From Pelagibacteraceae bacterium (lineage in GTDB: Bacteria > Pseudomonadota > Alphaproteobacteria > HIMB59): a stretch of 64,000 nucleotides of DNA. The first letter of the stretch is position 1. Every line of letters starts with the position of its first letter. The translations under genes and the position numbers were made by a program. The notes under the pieces are model-generated. The model saw nothing but the letters and a program-made list of their open reading frames with translations. It was not told where the DNA came from and did no database searches. Location: contig BOYI01000002.1 of assembly GCA_019651435.1 (NCBI GenBank), positions 186,001 through 250,000 on the forward strand, written 5' to 3'. Positions 48,191-57,605 of this stretch are shown piece after piece.

Positions 48191-50613
48191 ATGAGGTTAT
48201 TTAAAGCTATATTTGTGGCGTCTCTTATATTATTAGTGGGGGCATGTTCAGTCGAACTCCTGAACCACTAATTAAAGAAGAAGTACAATTATCAGCTCAA
48301 GAAGACTATGAATTATTAAAAGAAACGACCGCTAATGCCCCAATTGAGATTGATTTATATCAAGCGATTGCCATTGCCATTAAAAATAACCGAGAACTTC
48401 GCATTCAAGTCATGGACTCAGCCCTTAGCCAAGGTCAAATTGATGTCGTTAAGTTTGATATGCTTCCCAAATTATCAGCTAACGCTGGTTATAAAGTTTT
48501 AGAAAACATCCCGCCTCTACCAGTGTCAGCATGGTACGAAAAGACAGCGATGGAAATGAAATTACTGGACAGACAACAAGCGCTAACGCCTAGGAGATAG
48601 TCCCAGTTATTCAGTTTCTCAAGAAACACCTTCAAGACGACTGATATAGGATTTACTTGGAATGCTTTAGATTTTGGTTTGTCTTATGTTAGAGCAGGTC
48701 AACAAGCAGATAAATATTTAATCTCAAAAGAGCTAGAGCGAAAAGCAATTCACAATTTAACAAAAGAAGTTATTTATGCGTATTGGAAAACTTTATCTGC
48801 TGATGAATTATTAGCTCAAATTAATCCTTTAATGGATAGAGTCAATAAAGCCTTAGATGACTATGAGTATATCGAAGAGCTTTTAATTTCATCCCCGATG
48901 GACGCGTTGCTTTATCAAAAAGAATTACTCGACGTTGCCCAAATATTAAATACTCAGCGTCGAGCTTTAATGGACTCACGTGCACAGTTATCAAATCTTT
49001 TAGGATTAATGCCTGATCAAGAATTTGTTTTAGTTAAAACGGATCAGCCTTTAACAGAGTTAGATATGAGCCTAGAAGAACAAGAAGAAGCAGCATTATT
49101 TTCTCGACCTGAGCTTTTAGAAGTTCGCTACCAAGAAAAAGTTACTGCTCAAGAAGCTCGAGCATCAATGCTATCACTATTTCCTTCCCTTACATTTAAT
49201 GCCACTTGGACATATGACTCCAATAAATATTTATTAAATAAGGATAATACAGAATATGGGGCTGTATTTGGGGTTAATTTATTGAATATTTTCCAGGCTG
49301 GAAATATTAATGATGTAAATAAAATCAATGAAAAAATTATCGAAGAACAGAGATTAGCTTTATCGATGGCTGTGCTTTCTCAGGTACATATCGCGAACAT
49401 TAATTATGCTCAAAGTTTAAGAGAGTATAGTAATGCCAAACATTATTTAAATGTTGCTCAGAGAATTAATGAGCTTATAGCTAACGCCAAAAAATTTCAA
49501 GATTTGGAGAATTAGAAGTGATTAGAGAAGAGGCAAGTCTTTTAGTAGCCAGATTAAGAAATGATATTGCTTATGCGAACTTCAATACAGCTTAGGTACC
49601 TTTTACTCTTCAGTTGGAATGAATTTGTACCAGATGATCTGGCACAAGTTTCTGATACAGAGCTTGCCGTAGCATTAGAAGATAATCTTAATAGATGGAC
49701 TAAAAATTATAATTCATTTATCACCATGCCTATTAATGAACAAAATCCTATTTTTGAACAAACAACTAAAATAGCAGCTGGTAATGTCAGTGAATTTTAT
49801 GATTTTGTTGAATATAAATTTGCATTTGATGAAACAACTTTTTATTTAGAGGGAAGTGGAAAAACTCATTATGACGTCCAACTTGCCAATGGGGATAGTC
49901 TTCCACCTTGGATAGTCTTTTTGCCTTCTCAATATATGTTTGTCGGCAATCCACCTCAAACTTCCGGATCAATTGATATCAAACTCACCGCTAGTAATGA
50001 CGTAGTTTCTTTGAGCGATACATTTACTTTAACTTGGGATAAAAGCACTGCTGATTCAAAATCGGATGGAGAAAGTCAAAGCGATGATTTTATTATTAAT
50101 CAAGAGTTGCTCGATGAATTAAACAAAGCAATTGATGAAAAGATATTAGAGGTAAAAAAACCTCTTCAAGAAATCAATGAAGAACAACTAGATAATCTTG
50201 TTGCAGCTTTAAATGATAAAGAGGCAGGGAAAATCAATAATCTTATTGAAGAAATTTCAGACTCTAGTTTTATAATCAAGCCAAAACCAAAACCAAATAA
50301 AGAGGTAGTAATTGCCGCCTTAGAAGAAAGTTTATCTAATCAGATTGAATCCTTAACTTCTTATAGCTCATCTCAATCGACCTATATTCAGGTTGGTGCT
50401 TTTAGAAAAGAAAATGTGTCTTTGAGGATTGCTGACGATATCTCCAATAAACTGGGAACCACTGTAGAAGTCATACCTACTTTAGTATCCGAGCCTGTTA
50501 TGTATCGAATATTAGTCGGTCCTGAACACAAAGATAACATCATTGAAACTATTGCTGATTTGATGGAACTTGGTATTTCTGACTATTTCTCACCACGGTT
50601 AAACTTACATTAG
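48191..50613 (+). CDS. TolC-like outer-membrane lipoprotein fused to CADG-like and SPOR domains (frameshifted)
   Basis: The start is ATG 48191 after GGGAGAAATA. MRLFKAIFVASLILLVGACS is a lipoprotein signal with lipobox LVGAC. A 1-nt break follows at about 48250. The OMF domain includes IEIDLYQAIAIAIKNNRELR, WNALDFGLSYVRAGQQADKY and FSRPELLEVRYQEKVTAQEA. Breaks near 48590-48640 and at 49510 and 49595-49645 are bridged by continuing homology (REEASLLVARLRNDIAYANF, TALGTFYSSVGMNLYP). The frame then runs into a CADG-like domain (about 49790-50035: GDSLPPWIVFLPSQYMFVGN) and a C-terminal SPOR domain (50385-50600: STYIQVGAFRKENVSLRIAD, YRILVGPEHKDN). SPOR domains bind denuded peptidoglycan glycans. 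It is likely the outer-membrane duct of the locus, about 800 residues. Confidence 0.85.
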
Positions 50614-51064
50614 ATAAAATTTCTATATTATTAGATATTGATAAATAAATAAGATATTTACTTAGTTGAAGAAAAATCTTGATGAATCTTAAAATTTACT
50701 GATGTAATTTTTTATCCAAACAGTGCAGCATTTTTCAAACTATTTATGAATCTCTTCTCTGGAAATCTTCTTTGGGATCGATAATCTATATGATAAGACT
50801 AAAATTTTGTCTCAAATCTTCATCATTAAAGATATTGGGAATTATTCATTCACAATAAAATGAATTAATTGACTTATATAAAGCTGAAATGAGATTTAAC
50901 TTTTTTTAACGAGCATTCAACTTAATAACCTTGCATCTCTTGATCTAATTAGAAGACTCAAGTGCTAAATCTCATCATAGACTTTGGGATTCTCAATCAA
51001 TATTCCTAAAAGACAGTTTTCACAACCTTTATCATCAATAGCTTATCATCCTGGCAACCAATAC
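50614..51064 (-). other. degenerate stretch without intact gene
   Basis: No open frame of useful length is seen on either strand. The minus strand contains short fragments in shifting frames, for example CIGCQDDK, then DDKGCENCLLGILIENPKVY after a 1-nt shift, which has a zinc-ribbon-like cysteine spacing and a faint DnaG/DnaB-like hydrophobic pattern. Nothing can be assigned. The expected last about 85 residues of ArgG are not found here, so this may be decayed DNA or a mis-joined, low-quality assembly segment. Confidence 0.5.
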
Positions 51065-51996
51065 AAACAACTTGCATATTTGGCATGAGTTCATCTTTGT
51101 GAATACTTCTTCTCTATCTAAGGTAATACTTTCCATAGCGCGGTGCGCTTTTAATAAAATCGTACCACCTGGTGTTTCGTAAACCCCTCTTGATTTAATT
51201 CCAACATATCGGTTTTCGACAATATCAACACGACCAATACCGTTAGCAGCACCTAATTTGTTGAGTTTTTCTAAGAGATTAAATGGAGATAGTTTTTTCC
51301 ATTAATAGCAACAGGATCTCCTTTTTAAATTGAATTGTAATAACCGTTTCTTTATTGGAGCGCTTTGCGGACTCTTTGATATTCCAAAAACATTTTCTGG
51401 AGGTCTCTTCCAAGGATCTTCTAAAATTTTTCCTTCTGCAGAGCGGTGAAGCACATTGGCATCCACACTATAAGGGGACTCCGTTCTATTATGCTTCATA
51501 ATGGGTATTTTATGTTTGGCGCAAACTCTAAAAGCTTTGTTCGAGAAGATAAATCCCACTCTCTCCAAGGAGCGATAACCTTTATTTTTGGCTCTAAAGC
51601 ATAATAAGAAAATTCAAAACGAACTTGGTCATTTCCTTTACCAGTTGCGCCATGAGAGACAGCATTAGCTTTTTCTTTTTTAGCAATTTCGATTTGTCTT
51701 TTTGCAATAAGTGGTCTTGCAATAGAAGTTCCTAATAAATACTCGCCTTCATAAATAGTGTTACAACGAAACATTGGAAAAACATAATCTCTGACAAATT
51801 CTTCTTTTAAATTTTCAATATAGATTTTTTTTGCACCTAATTTTTTTGCCTTAGCTTTTGCTTCATCAAGTTCAGCTCCTTGACCTAGATCAGCTGCATA
51901 AGCAATGACATCAGCATTATATTCTGTTTGCAGCCATTTAAGAATAACACTGGTATCAAGACCACCCGAGTACGCTAAAACAATTTTTGATTTCAT
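51065..51996 (-). pseudogene. argG: argininosuccinate synthase, frameshifted and lacking its C-terminus
   Basis: ArgG joins citrulline and aspartate in arginine synthesis. The start [20 protein letters not shown] carries the PP-loop; [15 protein letters not shown] and [11 protein letters not shown] follow. The frame shifts near 51530 (then [37 protein letters not shown]), near 51340, and near 51290 ([40 protein letters not shown]). Homology ends at about 51075 after a KDELMP motif, where roughly 310 of 400 residues are accounted for. The rest is missing. It could be a genuine pseudogene or an assembly fault; the multiple indels match the error style elsewhere. Confidence 0.85.
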
Positions 51997-52004
51997 TTAA
52001 TAAG

Positions 52005-52478
52005 TTAGCAATCGTTTTGCAATGCTTCGTAAGCTTTTGTAAATCCAATCAAGGTATAAGTATCTGTAGTCTCAGTTCCTCTTTGTGAGTATCCCACCAC
52101 AGTCATTCCCTTTCCTGCTTTCATTGCATCGATAATAATTCGATCATCTTTCATTGACCAAGCAGAGTCATTTTCTCCAAAAAATTGATAATTATTTCCA
52201 TCAATAGCAACTTTGACATATTTATTGGGATCATAAGGATAGCCAGCATCAATTCTTACATATTCAGCGCTATCGTCCTTAAAGACATAAAAGAGTACAG
52301 TTCCTCTTTGGGTGTAATTTCCTTTTTCCGTTAGGGGAATTTGAAAGATGGAACACGCATTTCCATTCACTTTTTTAAATGACCACTTGCCATGATCATG
52401 CTTAAAAGATAGCTCGTGAGCAAAAACGTTGCTAATTATAAAGAAAATAGAAATTAAAATATAAATAACTTTGTTCAT
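52005..52478 (-). CDS. IalB-like secreted protein (invasion-associated locus B family)
   Basis: This 157-residue protein has a signal peptide (NKVIYILISIFFIISNVFA) and a mature domain with the family layout. WSFKKVNGNACSIFQ holds the first cysteine, RIDAGYPYDPNKYVKVAIDG the middle, and DTYTLIGFTKAYEALQNDC the conserved end with the final cysteine. IalB-like proteins are widespread periplasmic proteins of alphaproteobacteria with unclear function. ATG 52478 gives the signal peptide; the frame is open ten codons upstream. It lies 8 bp upstream of argG on the same strand and diverges from the sigma factor gene. Confidence 0.75.
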   Translation of the reverse strand: MNKVIYILISIFFIISNVFAHELSFKHDHGKWSFKKVNGNACSIFQIPLTEKGNYTQRGTVLFYVFKDDSAEYVRIDAGYPYDPNKYVKVAIDGNNYQFFGENDSAWSMKDDRIIIDAMKAGKGMTVVGYSQRGTETTDTYTLIGFTKAYEALQNDC

Positions 52479-52558
52479 GATGTTTAAAATGTGGTGAGAA
52501 TATACCAATTAAGATTGATTTTTAAAATAATAAATAGAAAATAATAATTGGAGAGATT

Positions 52559-53158
52559 ATGGTTAAGGTACAAAACCCTTTTGCGGTGGCGTTGGTAAAT
52601 ATTGCTGAAAGCCAAGATATTGGGAGTTTCAAAAAAATATTTGATTATTTTAGCCCAAGGCTTAAATCGTTTTTGATGAAATCAGGAGCTGATGAGGCTA
52701 TTGCCGAAGAAATCATTCAGGAAACCATGACCATTATTTGGACTAAAGCAGATTACTATGACCCTAAAGTAGCCTCTCCCAGTACATGGATTTATACAAT
52801 CGCTCGAAATAAAAAAATTGATATTTTAAGAAAGACCAGAAAAGCCATCTTAGAAGATATTGAAACCGCTGTTTTGCCTCCAGTGGAGTCTAAGGCAGAT
52901 GAAAATATCGAACACGATCAAAAATTCGATATGGTGGCCCAATATCTAGATGATCTTCCTGAAGATCAACTCAACTTATTGAAAATGAACTTCTTTGAAG
53001 AAAAATCTCATGGAGAAATAGCTGAATTAACAAAAATTCCATTAGGCACTGTAAAATCTCGAATTCGACTAGCGTTAGAGAAAATCCGCGGCAAATTGGA
53101 ACAAGATGGCACTATGGCTAATCTAAATGGAAGCAATGAAAGTAATATGATAAACTAA
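52559..53158 (+). CDS. rpoE: ECF sigma factor, RpoE/ChrR-partner type
   Basis: This 199-residue sigma-70 family protein of the extracytoplasmic-function class has region 2 (EEIIQETMTIIWTKADYYDP, PSTWIYTIARNKKIDILRK) and region 4 (LPEDQLNLLKMNFFEEKSHG, IPLGTVKSRIRLALEKIR). ATG 52559 follows GGAGAGATT. The gene is 13 bp upstream of a ChrR-type cupin protein, the arrangement known for the singlet-oxygen response sigma factor of Rhodobacter (RpoE-ChrR). The stress signal here is inferred from that precedent. Confidence 0.9.
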   Translation: MVKVQNPFAVALVNIAESQDIGSFKKIFDYFSPRLKSFLMKSGADEAIAEEIIQETMTIIWTKADYYDPKVASPSTWIYTIARNKKIDILRKTRKAILEDIETAVLPPVESKADENIEHDQKFDMVAQYLDDLPEDQLNLLKMNFFEEKSHGEIAELTKIPLGTVKSRIRLALEKIRGKLEQDGTMANLNGSNESNMIN

Positions 53159-53171
53159 AAAAAAATGACAT

Positions 53172-53777
53172 TTGAAATTCTTAACCAATCCTGCAACCTC
53201 TCCAGCAAGTCTATTGTTTCAGCAATGCTTGGTTGAAATTGTTCCAGAAAACAGACTGACCAATATTGCCAAAGATGAAATTGGAGGTTATTTTCTTGAT
53301 CGCATTAATCCCACACCTGTATCAGAAGATCTTTGGATGAAAGTTTTAAACAACACCAATGGAAAAGAGAAAATTAAGAAAAATGTCAGTCATGATCCTT
53401 TCTTAAGTCAATTACCAGTTGCTTTACAATTCCATCTCAAAGATAAAGAAATTAAGTGGAAATCTTTTAAAGATGTCAAAATTGCATCCATTTTACCAAA
53501 AGAAAAAAATGAGAAACTCGAATTAATTCATGTAATGCCTGGAGCAAAAATTCCTCAGCATACTCATGAAGGAAATGAAAGTTTTCTTGTTCTTCACGGT
53601 TCATATAGTGATGAGTATGGAAATTATAAAGCAGGTACTGTTCAAGTAAGAAGTGATGATCATCATCACACTCCTGTAGGCCACGCTCAAACTGGTTGTG
53701 TTGGTTTAGCTTACACCCACGGTAAAATTAAGTTTTCTGGAACTTTTGGAAAACTTCTTAATCTTATCGCTAATTAA
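53172..53777 (+). CDS. chrR: ChrR-type anti-sigma factor/cupin lacking the N-terminal zinc motif
   Basis: The 201-residue protein has an N-terminal anti-sigma-like helical part and a C-terminal cupin domain. The cupin ligands are visible: His130, His132 and Glu136 in PQHTHEGNESFLVLHG, and the His164-166 cluster in DDHHHTPVG. In classical ChrR the N-terminal part binds zinc through an H-x3-C-x2-C motif (...THLELCPxC); the aligned segment here reads CLVEIVPENR, so these ligands are gone. The start is TTG 53172; an out-of-frame ATG at 53165 gives only a short peptide. It is cotranscribed with the sigma gene. Confidence 0.85.
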   Translation: MKFLTNPATSPASLLFQQCLVEIVPENRLTNIAKDEIGGYFLDRINPTPVSEDLWMKVLNNTNGKEKIKKNVSHDPFLSQLPVALQFHLKDKEIKWKSFKDVKIASILPKEKNEKLELIHVMPGAKIPQHTHEGNESFLVLHGSYSDEYGNYKAGTVQVRSDDHHHTPVGHAQTGCVGLAYTHGKIKFSGTFGKLLNLIAN

Positions 53778-53783
53778 TTTTAA

Positions 53784-54182
53784 TTAGATAATATAAAGTA
53801 TATGTGCGGGAGCTATTCCTGCAGTCAGTAATAATCTTAAAATAAAATAATCTGTTTGGATAATTCTTTCTTTAAAATAAAAAAAGAAATCAAAACATAA
53901 AACAATAAAATAACCTAAAACAAATAAACCTACCGTTTCATCAAATTTCAGATCAAAAGATAAAACAAAAAAAGCATAAACAGCAGGGCAAACACTAAAT
54001 AAGATAGCAATTACATTTTTGGATTGAAGGTATACTCCCCAATAAACAGCACCTAAAAAAGATAAAATAACAGTCGAATAATGGATAAACATTTGCTTAT
54101 CAAAATCTAAAAAAATTAAATCGATATTATAAAAGCAAAGATAAAAAGGGATGAGGCCAGGAATGCCGATTAAATAAATCAT
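53784..54182 (-). CDS. DUF3429 family membrane protein
   Basis: This 132-residue protein has four to five hydrophobic helices. The signature HYSTVILSFLGAVYWGVYLQ and the C-terminal YFILRLLLTAGIAPAHILYI match DUF3429 proteins. Its function is unknown. It overlaps phhB by 4 bp (ATGA) and is convergent with chrR, with a gap of 6 bp. Confidence 0.8.
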   Translation of the reverse strand: MIYLIGIPGLIPFYLCFYNIDLIFLDFDKQMFIHYSTVILSFLGAVYWGVYLQSKNVIAILFSVCPAVYAFFVLSFDLKFDETVGLFVLGYFIVLCFDFFFYFKERIIQTDYFILRLLLTAGIAPAHILYII

Positions 54183-54421
54183 GCACTATAAATCTTATCG
54201 ATTTGAGTCGCTAATTCTAGATCTCTTTCTGTAATTTTTTGAACGTCATGGGAGATTAAAGATATGGTTACCTTGCCATAATCTAAAATAATCTCTGGAT
54301 GATGGTTTTTCTTCTCTGCCAGCATGGCTACTTGGCTAACAAAAGCAAAACTTTGACGATAATTTTTAAAAGTAAAAACTTTGCTTAATCTTCCCTGTTG
54401 ATCTTTTGGCCATTCTTCCAT
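54179..54421 (-). CDS. phhB: 4a-hydroxytetrahydrobiopterin dehydratase (pterin carbinolamine dehydratase)
   Basis: This 80-residue protein is slightly shorter than the usual 95-110. The family motif is KKNHHPEIILDYGKVTISLI followed by SHDVQKITERDLELATQID; the histidines of the [EKR]xHHP site are present. The enzyme recycles pterin cofactor; in many bacteria it is a stand-alone gene. It lies 4 bp after the aldo-keto reductase stop. Confidence 0.92.
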   Translation of the reverse strand: MEEWPKDQQGRLSKVFTFKNYRQSFAFVSQVAMLAEKKNHHPEIILDYGKVTISLISHDVQKITERDLELATQIDKIYSA

Positions 54422-54425
54422 TTAT

Positions 54426-55467
54426 TTAAGGCGCGGGAGAAGGGTTATTTTCATGAATAGCATTAATTTCAGCAATAATTTCATCTGATAATTCAATATG
54501 AACTGATTTAATATTTTCTTCTAACTGATCAAGTTTTGTAGCACCAATAATATTACTATCAACAAAGGGTTGCATGTTCACAAATGCTAATGACATTTGG
54601 GTAAGACTAATGCCGTGCTTTTGCGCAACCTTATAATATTCTTCAACTGCTAATTGAGATCGTGTTCCTTGGTAGCGTGGAAAATTTTTACTATAAAGTT
54701 TTAAGCGTGAACCCTCTGGCATTTGTCCGTTTAAATATTTTCCAGATAACATTCCAAAGGCTAAAGGTGAGTATGCAAGTAATCCTACTTTTTCACGAAC
54801 AGACATTTCAGCTAAACCCACTTCATAAGTTCGATTAATTAAACTATAGGGGTTTTGAACAGAGACAACTTTTGGATAATTCTTTAATCTCAGATAAGAG
54901 TAAATATTTTGATAAACCATAGGGTGTTTCATTTGATAATCCCAAGTGACGAATTTTTCCTTGATCAATAAACTTTTGAGCAGTTGCTAAAATATCTTCA
55001 AAAGCTGTCCAACTTCCTTCGTTGTCATTATGTTTATAACCTAATTTGCTAAAAAAATTTGTTTGACGCTCTGGCCAATGCAATTGGTAAAGATCGATAT
55101 AATCTGTCTTCAGTCTTTGAAGGCTTCCCTCCAAGGCTTGTGTCATATTTTTTGTATCAAACTGATTGCCTCCACCGCGTATCCAAGATAATCCTGGACC
55201 AGCCACTTTAGTAGCTAAGATCACTTTTTCTCGATTGTTTCTCTCAGCAAACCAATTACCGATCATGGTCTCTGTTTTGGTGTAAGTGCTCTCTTTTGTT
55301 GGAACGGAATATAATTCAGCGGTATCAAAAAAATTGACACCTTGGTCGAGGGAATAATCCATTTGCTCAAAGGCCTCATCTTGAGTGTTTTGCTCACCCC
55401 AAGTCATAGTTCCAAGGCAAATTAAACTTACTTTTAGGTCAGTATTTCCAAGAGATTTGTATTTCAT
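54426..55467 (-). CDS. tas: Tas-like aldo/keto reductase (one frameshift)
   Basis: This NADPH-dependent TIM-barrel reductase is close to the Tas group. The N-terminal half reads KYKSLGNTDLKVSLICLGTM, TWGEQNTQDEAFEQMDYSLD, GVNFFDTAELYSVPT (catalytic Asp and Tyr), IDLYQLHWPER. The frame changes near 54868 after LLLSEIKELSK, and homology continues VVSVQNPYSLINRTYEVGLA, LLAYSPLAFGMLSGKYL and the C-terminal NIIGATKLDQLEENIKSV. The combined length is about 347 residues. The natural substrate is unknown. Confidence 0.9.
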
Positions 55468-55538
55468 AAAAGATTAATACGGTTTTGCTTGAAAAAAATC
55501 AAGTTCATCGCCATATTAATAATATACAAGGAGAAACA

Positions 55539-56247
55539 ATGGTTGAATTAAAACAAAATGCATATGCTCAGTCACAATCGACAGCCATCGATGCGGGTTT
55601 AAGAGAGTATATGATGAAAGTCTATAACTACATGACTTCTGGTCTAGCGATCAGTGGTTTAGTGGCATGGGGATTTTCTCAGTCTCCTGCATTAATGGGA
55701 GCTATTTATGGCACTGGCCTTCAATGGGTCGTTATGCTCGCTCCTCTTGGATTTATTTTCTTTTTAGGTGCAAGATTACAAAAAATGTCCTTATCTGCAG
55801 CTCAAATGACCTTTTGGGCATTTGCTGCTGTGATGGGAATGTCGATGTCTTATATATTTATTGTTTACACAGGTGTAAGCATCGTTAGAGTATTTTTAAT
55901 TACCTGTAGTACCTTTGCAGCGATGAGCATCTATGGTTATACAACTAAAAGAGACTTAACTAAGTTTGGCTCTTTTTTAATCATGGGTTTAATCGGTATT
56001 ATTCTTGCAAGTATCGTAAACATCTTTATGAAAAGTTCAGCAATGCACTTTGTCATTTCTTGTGTAGGTGTTTTAGTATTTGTGGGTTTGACTGCTTACG
56101 ATACTCAAAAGATTAAATCTACTTATTATGCAGTAGCAGGTTCTAAGTTTTGCAGGGAAAGCAGCGATCATGGGTGCTTTAACTCTTTACTTAGACTTCA
56201 TTAATCTTTTCGTGATGTTGATGCAATTATTTGGTCAGCGTCGATAA
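55539..56247 (+). CDS. yccA: Bax1 inhibitor/YccA family membrane protein (C-terminal frameshift)
   Basis: This seven-helix membrane protein of the BI-1/LFG/YccA family, some members of which modulate the FtsH protease, starts at ATG 55539 after AAGGAGAAACA. Characteristic sequences are YNYMTSGLAISGLVAWGFSQ and GLTAYDTQKIKS. After a 1-nt surplus near 56147 the frame continues FAGKAAIMGALTLYLDFINL and FVMLMQLFGQRR, the canonical BI-1 C-terminus. The reconstructed length is about 235 residues. A strong terminator follows. It is divergent from tas. Confidence 0.93.
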
Positions 56248-56270
56248 TTAATAAAGTGTTTAAATTTCTT

Positions 56271-56303
56271 AAAAGGGGCAATTTTATTTGCCCCTTTTTT
56301 TTT
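56271..56303 (+). terminator. Rho-independent terminator after yccA
   Basis: AAAAGGGGCAA-TTTTAT-TTGCCCCTTTT followed by more T: an 11-bp stem (GC-rich centre) with a 6-nt loop and a 9-T run. It lies 24 bp after the yccA stop. Confidence 0.92.
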
Positions 56304-56712
56304 ATTCCTTCCACTAACATCTCACGCCTACACAACACATCTTTTTTGTGAATGTGTTTATACTTACCCGGAAGATCCAGCTGGTCCGATGGAATTATGT
56401 CCAGCCGATGCTGATGTCGATGTTTATGTCGATGCTGATATTGGTTTTTTTCAGTTTGGAAAAAATGATGCTTGGGATCCAATAAGTATTTCAGATGACT
56501 CCATTATTGTAGAGGCATTTACTCAAGAAGATGGTTTTACTCAAAGAATAACCGCATCGCTTAATCGATTTAATGGCAAGTTGCTTGTTCGCTATGATGG
56601 ATACTTCGAAGACTATGGTAATAGTATCTTTTCAGATTTGCACTTTTGCAGTTTAACTCCTGGCGAACAAGCAATTTTAAATACCAGTATCTTTTCTTTT
56701 TTTCTTAGCTAA
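56281..56712 (+). CDS. small secreted hypothetical protein (start uncertain)
   Basis: The frame is open from within the terminator. It encodes a signal-peptide-like stretch (LFAPFFLFLPLTSHAYT), then a Cys-containing mature protein: LFCECVYTYPEDPAGPMELC, DVDVYVDADIGFFQFG, AFTQEDGFTQRITASLNRFN and FSDLHFCSLT. The only ATG (56389) would remove the signal peptide and two of the cysteines. No standard start exists upstream in this frame; GTG 56256 reaches it if one base in the T9 run is miscounted. No family is recognised. It is likely a periplasmic protein of about 110-150 residues. Confidence 0.55.
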   Translation: MLFAPFFLFLPLTSHAYTTHLFCECVYTYPEDPAGPMELCPADADVDVYVDADIGFFQFGKNDAWDPISISDDSIIVEAFTQEDGFTQRITASLNRFNGKLLVRYDGYFEDYGNSIFSDLHFCSLTPGEQAILNTSIFSFFLS

Positions 56713-56721
56713 TATCCCTTC

Positions 56722-57605
56722 GTGATTGGATATGTCTTAGCTATCAGTGCAGCAGCGATATGGTCAGCTGTTGCTCTTTCAGCAACAAGAATAGTCAGAT
56801 ATTTCGGAAGCTATAATTACAACTTACTAAGACTTTTAGGAATTATTTTTATTTTTTTTCCTTATGTGTATTTAAAATGGGAGCCAATATATTTTGAAAA
56901 TTCTATTTTCTTAGCAATTTTTTTATCTTCTGTTATTGGCATCATTATAGGAGATACATTTTTATTTATTTGCCTGAAAAGATTAGGCCCTCGAAGACAG
57001 GCATTACTTTTTTCGATGCAAATACCTTTTACGATTATTCTTGCCGAGGTTTTTTTACAATCACTCCCTTCTACTACTGAGCTCATTGGATGTGCTTTAA
57101 TCTTTTTAGGAATTATTATTGCCATTCAATTTAATCGTACCATCCCCAACGATGACTTAGAAAATATTCAAGGAAATAAATATACAGGTTTGTTTGCAGG
57201 TATTGGATTAGCGCTGTGCCAATCCATTGGTATCATTTTAATGAAACCAGCGCTTGTCTCTACTGATCCTATTGTTGTCTCTTATCTTCGAGTAATTGTG
57301 GCAGCATTTATTATGTTTGGCAGTTTATTTTTTATCAAAAATAATCAGCTCTTAGAGAAAATGAAAGATTATAAAAAAACCATCTTTAGTATTTTTTTAG
57401 GATTTATGGGAATGGGTGTAGGAATGACGATGCTCATTTATGCTTTAAAATTTGGAAACCCTGGGGTCATTTCCACTTTATCCAGCACCATGCCAATCAT
57501 GATCATTCCTATTCTTTGGATTGTCACCAAAAACTATGCGGACACCTTGCTGTCATTGGAGCTGGGCTGACTTGTCTTGGGGCTGGAATAATCTTTTTGG
57601 CTTAA
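56722..57605 (+). CDS. EamA/DMT-family transporter (frameshift near end)
   Basis: This is a ten-helix drug/metabolite transporter with two EamA repeats. The first begins GYVLAISAAAIWSAVALSAT; the second is TGLFAGIGLALCQSIGIILM and ends GNPGVISTLSSTMPIMIIPI. The raw frame stops at 57570. Removing about one base near 57540 gives HLAVIGAGLTCLGAGIIFLA with stop at 57603-57605, restoring the last helix. The start is GTG 56722. The substrate is unknown. Its 3' end overlaps the convergent HemY-N gene by 4 bp. Confidence 0.88.

Noticed and set aside
31555-50613. Classical RTX type I secretion system
   Set aside because: HlyD- and TolC-like parts are present, but no ABC exporter with a permease domain and no RTX nonapeptides are visible. 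CcmA and the HisP-type ATPase in the window belong to other systems.
30570-50613. Genomic island with integrase or insertion sequence borders
   Set aside because: The locus looks accessory, but no integrase, transposase, tRNA-anchored direct repeat or terminal inverted repeats were found at its edges; the only tRNA is 20 kb away.
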